Shown piece by piece: positions 57,221-64,000 of a DNA stretch of 64,000 nt; the first letter of the stretch is position 1; each line of letters opens with the position of its first letter. The stretch is from Carya illinoinensis. Lineage: Eukaryota; Streptophyta; Magnoliopsida; Fagales; Juglandaceae. The DNA lies in assembly GCF_018687715.1 (NCBI RefSeq), contig NC_056765.1, forward strand, positions 7,862,501-7,926,500, read 5' to 3'. Below the pieces are notes generated by a model. It saw only the letters and a program-made list of their open reading frames with translations, was not told the DNA's origin and did not search any database. The translations under genes and the position numbers were made by a program.

Positions 57221-58368
57221 TTAGACGATGTGTTCCCAATAACGAATTTCAAAGTGTGATATCTTTTTGTCACTCTGGAGCATGTGGTGGCCACTTTTCT
57301 GGAAAGAAAACTGCTTTTAAAATTTTGCAATGTGGCTTCTATTGGCCTACCATTTTCAAAGACACCCATGAATTTTGTAAAACTAGTGAGCGCTGTCAAA
57401 AATTGGGAGGGATTACCAGCCGGAATATGATGCCATTAAATCCAATGTTGGTTGTTGAAATATTTGATTGTTGGGGCATTGATTTCATGGGACCCTTCCC
57501 AGTTTCTTTTGGCAATCTCTACATTTTGGTAGCTGTGGATTATGTGTCCAAATGGATTGAGGCTATTCCATGCAAAAACAATGACCACAAAGTGGTACTG
57601 AAATTTCTGAAAGAAAATATTTTATCAAGGTTTGGAACACCTCGAGCCATTATCAGTGATGGGGGTAAGCATTTTTGTAATAAGCCTTTCGAGGCCTTAA
57701 TGCGAAAATATGGTATTATCCATAAGGTTGCTACCCCTTATCATCCACAGACAAGTGGCCAAGTTGAGGTATCTAATCGGGAGATCAAAAATTTTTTGGA
57801 AAAGACGGTTAACCCAAGCTGCAAAGATTGGTCTTTACGACTAACCGACGCACTTTGGGCATACCGTACTGCTTTTAAAACCCTGATTGGTATGTCCCCA
57901 TATCGACTCATTTTTGGAAAGGCATGTCACTTACCTGTGGAATTGGAACACAAAGCTTATTGGGCAATCAAGAAATTTAATTTTGATTTGGATAAAGCTT
58001 GCTCTCTTCGTAAGTTTCAGCTTAATGAGTTAGAGGAAATCAGGAATGAAGCTTGCGAAAATTCTCGTATTGCCAAGGAGAGAATGAAAATTTTTCATGA
58101 CAAAAATATTTTTCGAAAATCTTTTGAGCCTTCACAAAAAGTTTTGTTGTATAATGCAAGGCTCCATTTGTTTCCTGGCAAACTTCGATCCCGATGGATT
58201 AGTCCCTTTGTTGTAAAAACTGTTTATCCTTTTGGGGCCATTGAGATAGAAAATTCAGAGAATGGTAATGTTTTTAAGGTTAATAGACAAAGGTTGAAAC
58301 CATTTTTGGATGATTTTACTCCAGAGGTTGAGTCCACTACTCTGGAGGATCCTGCGTATCAGAATTAA
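57190..58368 (+). pseudogene. Integrase, unit C
   Basis: Same as units A and B except Ala for Ser near 58157 (YNARLHLF). It keeps the same Ser at the zinc-ligand position and the same frame separation from RNase H. Confidence 0.88.
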
Positions 58369-59589
58369 TTTCTGATTCCTCATTGTATATACCGTATGTG
58401 TTTGTTTTGTTTTTCCTTTTTTTGTTTTCTTTTGTGTTTTTAACTTTGACAGAAATCTACTCCTTGTGTGCACTCGAGTATCTCAGGTGAATTCTTTTCT
58501 CTCTGTTTAATCATTTTCGTCTCAATATATGTTCTGCAGTGTTTATCTTGCTCCAATTCATGTCTGTATAGCATACATCATCGAATATTCAATTGCTGAA
58601 CATTGAGGACAATGTCACATTTAGTTGGGGGAGGGTTTTCGGTTAAAATTGTGTTAAAATTCTCTTAAAAATGTGTTAAAAAAAATAATAAATAAAAAAA
58701 AAAGATTTGTTGAGGTCATGAAACATGTGGAATGTAGTGCAAATATGAGTATATGTCAAAAGAGGGACTTATCCATTTTATTTAGTTGTTAAACCAAGGG
58801 AAAGATGTTAAAAGTTTTGCTAAAACACACACAACACTTACCAGAAAGGCCTAGAAAGACTACATTGAGTCATTGTTGGTTGATTTACACTTCAATTGTT
58901 TGAGACTCTAATGAACCATATCCTAATGGCTTAGGAAGAAATCTGAAATGAATTAAATGAGAAAAAGGGACAAGCCAGGGATCCAAAAAAATAAAAAATA
59001 AAAAAAAAAAATAAAAAAAAAATCCTTTAGGTAGACTAGTGGTAAGGGCTGACTTGTGAAAGTGTGGGTAGGCGCACATTCATAGGTCCGATTCCCCCAC
59101 TAGGAAATCTAAAAACATAAAAAAAAAACAAAAATTATGTTTGTGTAGTGGAAAAGGCTGCCTATTACCGGGGTCCTTACAAAAAAAAAATAGGTGCCTT
59201 TCAAAGTGTAATAGCGTGAAAGCCGCCACTACAATGGTTTTGAATTAGAGTAAGACCATGTGGTTTTCTCAGATTGGTTGTTGTGATTGAAATTGTTAAT
59301 GTCTCTTGGTTGTCGATCTTGGAATTCTAACCCCATTCCCATGCACTTGAAAGAAAGCAAGCTTTGTTACATGTAATTCCCTTGGTTGATTATCTAAGTT
59401 GTGTATAAATCTCTTAGTTGATACAAAATTCATATTAATCTATCTCCAGTGTTCTTAAACTCAACAAGTCTATTTCATAGCATGTGATTTTTTTTTTGGA
59501 TTTTCTGAAATTGTAGTTGGTAATCTCACCTTTGCATGAATTCATTCGCTTTGTTTGCTAGAGTCTAGCAATAAGCTAGTTGGGGGGTG
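58369..59589 (+). other. 3' non-coding region of unit C
   Basis: Same layout as in A and B; private change ccagaaagg for ccaggaagg near 58843. Polypurine tract at 59580-59587. Confidence 0.7.
59023..59134 (+). mobile_element. SINE-like segment, unit C
   Basis: A-box-like sequence at 59032-59042 and B-box-like sequence at 59085-59095, in the same context as units A and B. Confidence 0.55.
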
Positions 59590-61743
59590 TGATGAAACGC
59601 TAAAATTGCATGATTAAGTTACTTAAGCGAACAAATTGTTTAATAAAAATGATTTAAGTACTTAATTATGCAATAGATCACATTACTTGATTCAATTGAT
59701 AAATTCTAGTATTTTGGTGCTTAAAAAGATTTATAATGCAATTGTTTCACATGAAACAAGACAAGCACCTCACATGCATGCAACACAAACTCACACATGC
59801 TAAAAGCAAACAAACTCACTCGGACATCACATGCACACAGCTGGACCCACAACAGCACTCAAACAAATCGGTACACATGCAGAACAGAAAGCAGAAAATT
59901 CAACCATGCAGCACATCACATGGACAACAACTCACACTTGCAGCAGCACATGTACAGCAGCAGAAAAATCCTTCAAAGCAGCAGACAATCACGCTGGAAA
60001 AGAATCACATGCCAACAACAGACTATTCGGACCAAGATGCAGAAAAACAGATGCAGAAAACAGATGCAGAAAACGTGGACCTACAAACCAGCACATGCAC
60101 ATGCAGAACAGAAAAAAACAGACAGCACACCAATGCAGAAAAGCCGGACAGCAGTTTGGAAGAAAAGCAAGGGGGCAAGCAGCTGTTTTTCTTGACTTTT
60201 ATCTTTCATTTTTCTGCTTGCTTTCGGTTTGGCAGCAAGAGCTGGAGAGTTTGATGTGTGAAGAAAGTGAGGTGCCGTGATTAAAGGGGAGTGAAGAGTG
60301 GGAATTCGGTGGTGATTGATGGAATAAATTATTGTGATTGGAGGAGTGGACGACTATCAGCAGCTATATATATATATATATGATGCTGGACGTGTAGAGG
60401 GAGGGGGAATCGGTGGAAGAGAGATAGAGAGACATTGAGGTGGAAGTAGGTGTGAGGATGTGAGGGAAATTGAAGAGATCGGTGCAGAAGTGTCGGCCAG
60501 AATTTTATTTGTTTTCTAGCTCTATTCTTGTATGTGCAACGTGTGAGTGGAAGAAGAGATGTGTGGGGTCGGTCTGAAGTAGAGAGGAGATGTTGTGCTG
60601 AAAGTGAAAGAAAGCAGTCGGTCAGTGCATGATTATAGTGAGGGTGAGAAGAGATGTGTGGGGTCGGTTTGAGTAGAGAAGGAAAGTGCCGATTGGTTTA
60701 AGAGTTGTGAAAGGAAAGAAAGCAGTCGGTTGCTTTTCCAGGGGAGTAGACGGGCGGAAGCTCTCTTTCCAGCTCTCTCGTTTGGACTTCTCTCATTTTA
60801 TTTTTTTTTGGTTGCTTTTCGTTCTTAGCATTTTTTTTTTCCAGAACTTAGTTGGCTGGTTTTCATTTTTACTTGTTTTTTTTTGTTTAGTTTCTTTAGG
60901 ACGGACAGGACTGAATCTCCCTCTAAGTTTTCATTCTTTTATTTTTCTTAGTGGCTTCTTCGTTCTCTTTGTTTCCAGACCTGGAGAACTTGGGTCGGCT
61001 GGTTTGGATTTTACTCTATCTTATTTCACGTTTTACGTTTTTACGGTATTCAATTTTTACTTCTTGATTGGTTGGCAGCTGGATTATTTTAGTTTTATTA
61101 TGAAAATATTCATTTGATTTCCGTGGCTCATTTCATGAGTATGGTTGGCTAAATTTTCATACTAAGGTTAGAGGTGAAGTTTAATGATTTACATATTGTT
61201 TCCGAATCCACGTAAAATCTATTTTGCGAGCTTGATTGATTGAAAGATTTTATTTGGATAATTTGATTATCTATATACTCGTCTTGATTCATTGTGATTT
61301 CCGAATACAGTGAATGCTTGAGGAATCCCTATGGTATTCAAATAGATTTGTAAATGTTTTAATCATCAATCGTTCACGCTCAATCATAAGCGTCTGTTTT
61401 TCTCGATCTTAAATGCTAAATCTACCAATTAAACAGAATCATTATTCTAGTTTAATTGAGGTAAATTGATAGGAAACAATATCATAAATTATTAGACAGA
61501 TCCTCGAAACCTTAGTCTTTTTCCATTCATTTTATCATTTTAGTTTGATTCATTTTATCAATCTTCATTTGATTGCACGTTTCTTTTCGTAATTCTGTTT
61601 CATTGTCTGAATTTATTTTCTTTATCACAAAAGTCAATCCCTGTGGATTCGATCCTGTAAGATACTACAACACCTGTATACTTGCAGGTAAAACTGCACG
61701 AGATTCTTGATTCATTAATTCGAGTCAAAGTTTAGTCGCAACA
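59590..61743 (+). repeat. LTR4 (shared by units C and D)
   Basis: 2154 bp, nearly identical to LTR3. Confidence 0.92.
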
Positions 61744-61749
61744 AGTTTT

Positions 61750-61767
61750 TGGCGCCGTTGCCGGGGA
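61750..61767 (+). other. Primer-binding site, unit D
   Basis: Same tRNA-Asp-complementary 18-mer, six bases after LTR4. Confidence 0.9.
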
Positions 61768-61860
61768 TTGCAACGTGTGATAATTTTTTTTGTGATAATT
61801 TTTTTTACTTTATTGCTTGTTTTGCATTTTATTTTTTCTATGATCAATCCTCTATGATGA

Positions 61861-63201
61861 ATGATCTCGTGGTAACGTGATCAAACGGGTAGATTGAGAA
61901 GAGAGGAAATCATTTTAAGTGAATTGGTTGATACTTTGTCAGGTGATTCTAAAAATTCTCAATCTAATACCATGGCTGACAATGGTAGTGTTCATGACGA
62001 ACTAGAAAATGAAAAGGCACAAAATAATCTGCAAATGAGAACTTTGCGTGAATATTTGCAGCCTACAAGGACAAGTACTCCATCTTGTATGATTTTTCCT
62101 ACGAATATGGGAAATTTTGATTTAAAACCGGGAGTAATCCAATTACTTCCCAAGTTTCATGGCTTGGATTCAGAAAGTCCTTATTTGCATCTAAAAGAAT
62201 TTGAAGAAGTTTGTGCAACTTTACAAAACCAAACTATCAATGATGATGTTGTTAGATTAAAGTTGTTTCCATTCTCTTTGAAAGAAAAAGCTAAGAATTG
62301 GTTGAACTCCTTGAGACCAAGATCTATTGGCACATGGCAAGAAATGCAAAGAGAATTTCTAAAAAAGTTTTTTCCTACTCATAGGACCAACACTCTTCGC
62401 AGAAATATTATGAATTTTTCTCAAAAGGAAAATGAAACATTTTTTCAGTGTTGGGAACGTTTTAAAGAATTGTTGCTAACTTGCCCACATCATGGCTATG
62501 AAACTTGGCGCACCATTAGTTTCTTCTATGAAGGTTTAACATCTCAAATGCGTCAGTTTGTAGAAATGATGTGTAATGGTGATTTTCTAAATAAAGATCC
62601 TGATGACGCTTGGGACTATTTTGACCAGTTAGCTGAAAATGCCCAATCTTGGGATAACACAGATTGTTCTGATCGGTCAAATAAGCCGAAACTCAGTGCC
62701 ATGTCTCAAGAAGGTATGTATGTTCTTAAAGGAAATGATGATGTGAATGCTAGGATAGCAAGTCTGACAAGAAAAGTTGAAGCCATGGAACTTAGGAAGG
62801 TAAATCCGGTTAAGGCCAGTGAAAAAGAAGAAGAAAATTGTGGCATTTGTGAGATTAGTGGACACCTAACTCAGGATTGTCCAACAATCCCTGCTTTTAA
62901 AGAGGTGTTGCACGAACAAGCAAATGTCATGAATTCTTATCGGAGACCATTTTCTTCCCCATATTCGGAAACATATAATCCTGGATGGAGAAATCATCCC
63001 AATTTTAGTTGGAGGAATGAGTCAAATATAAATCAAAATCCTCAAGGGCCATCTTCTTCTACTCCTTATGTGCCTCCACATAAGAAAACCCTTGAGGAGA
63101 CATTACAGACTTTTATGCAGGGGCAAGCCAATATCAACACTCAGACAATGCAGGCCATTACTGAGATGAGAAGTTCTATCAGCTACTTGACCTCTGCATG
63201 A
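61861..63201 (+). pseudogene. gag, unit D (early stop at codon 5)
   Basis: Carries the same TAA at codon 5 (61873-61875) as unit C but none of its frameshifts, so the rest of the frame is open to the TGA at 63199-63201. If translation starts at MADNGS (ATG about 61972), gag would be intact. It shares the Leu in NTLRRN and the Gln in VLHEQ with unit C. Confidence 0.85.
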
Positions 63202-64000
63202 CATGCTCAAGAAAAGGATAAGTTTCCTGCTCAACCTCAACCAAATCCAAAAGGTAAATTTGAGGTAAGAAATTCAAATCCCTCTGATTCAAAATTTGAA
63301 CATGCCAAGTCCATCACCACTCTACGCAGTGGAAAAATAATTGATAAGAGTATTTCAACAACGAAAGTTGATGAGACCAACAACTCTTTAAATTCCAAGA
63401 GTGATGGTGAACTTGAGAAGGTTGAATTAGATGTGCCTGTGAAAGCCCCAATACCTACACCATTTCCCCAAAGATTGCAACATTCTCACAAGTTGGTTCA
63501 AAATGCGGATATTCTTGAAATTTTTAAACAAGTAAAAATCAACATTCCTTTGTTAGATGCAATCAAACAGATTCCTTCGTATGCTAAATTTTTAAAAGAT
63601 TTGTGCACAGTAAAGCGTACGATGAAGGTGCAGAAGAAGGCTTTTCTCACTGAGCAGGTAAGCGCCATCCTCCAGAACAATTCTCCACCAAAGTACAAAG
63701 ACCCGGGTTGTCCAACAATTTCCTGCGTGATTGGAAATTTTAAAATTGAAAAAGCTTTACTTGACCTCAGAGCTAGTGTTAACCTCCTACCCTACTCGGT
63801 ATATGAGCAGTTGGGTCTTGGTGAGCTTAAACCCACCAAGGTAGCACTCCAACTTGCTGACCGTTCAATTAAAATACCGAGAGGGATAGTTGAGGATGTG
63901 CTAGTTCAAGTAGGAAAATTTTATTTTCCAGTGGATTTCATTGTTTTGGACACGGAACCTGTATTTGATGTTTGCACTCAAATTCCTATAATTTTGGGAA
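63202..64000 (+). pseudogene. pol, unit D, partial (cut by the window end)
   Basis: In frame after the shared TGA; protease region only. It has the same D-L-R motif (Asp codon 63763-63765, Arg codon 63769-63771) and lacks the two deletions seen in unit C. RT, RNase H and integrase lie beyond the window. Confidence 0.85.

Larger units (their letters stand above)
32879..64000 (+). mobile_element. Tandem array of an Athila-type Ty3/gypsy retrotransposon, LTRs shared
   Basis: Four LTRs (32879, 41784, 50687, 59590) alternate with four internal regions in the same orientation; the fourth is cut by the window end. The period is 8905, 8903 and 8903 bp. One LTR-internal-LTR element measures about 11.06 kb, with LTRs of about 2155 bp and a 6.75-kb internal region. 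Protein order is gag, protease, RT, RNase H, integrase. The primer-binding site matches tRNA-Asp, as in Athila. No envelope-like frame exists in the 1.2 kb after integrase. Units A and B share markers that differ from C and D. All units that cover the sites carry the same inactivating lesions. Confidence 0.93.

Overview
The window is plant nuclear DNA from a eudicot, probably a woody one. The support is an LBD15-type LOB-domain gene with its expected intron, a plant-only DUF688-like gene, an AT-rich background, and plant-specific transposon families (an L1-like LINE with DUF4283 and RNase H, En/Spm-CACTA elements, an Athila-type LTR retrotransposon, a TRIM and small MITEs). The species cannot be fixed from the sequence alone.

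Layout. 1-1000: a single-exon DUF688-like gene (316-978, +). 1000-2780: intergenic. 2780-8440: a badly decayed L1-type LINE (+) with ORF1, endonuclease, reverse transcriptase, zinc-binding and RNase H remnants. 8450-14400: intergenic, with one MITE, microsatellites and an unexplained G/C-richer segment at 10.15-10.72 kb. 14427-15256: a two-exon LBD15-like transcription factor gene, the best-supported host gene. 15.3-17.0 kb: its 3' flank, holding two MITE-type elements and a 287-bp TRIM with 79-bp LTRs. 16988-28752: a large CACTA element with decayed TNPD and TNPA on the minus strand and an accessory gene on the plus strand. 28912-32461: a second, shorter CACTA element (perfect CCA target duplication) with a TNPA remnant (-) and a homologue of the same accessory gene (+). 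Non-coding parts of both CACTA elements are filled with imperfect palindromes centred on TTCGAA.

32879-64000 (the window end): a head-to-tail tandem array of one Athila-type Ty3/gypsy retrotransposon, arranged LTR1-internal A-LTR2-internal B-LTR3-internal C-LTR4-internal D (cut by the window end). Neighbouring units share one LTR and the period is about 8.90 kb. Every unit that covers the site carries the same disabling lesions: an in-frame TGA after gag, a changed protease active-site motif, a one-base deletion between RNase H and integrase, and a lost integrase zinc-ligand Cys. LTR1 differs from LTR2-4 far more than the internal regions differ from each other. The simplest reading is one old, already defective insertion later amplified as an internal+LTR segment by unequal exchange, unless the array is an assembly artefact. 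Each complete unit also contains a tRNA-like A-box/B-box segment before its 3' LTR that looks like an embedded SINE.

Two signals deserve most attention: the LTR-sharing array of a dead element, and the neighbouring CACTA pair with its oppositely oriented accessory gene and palindrome fields.
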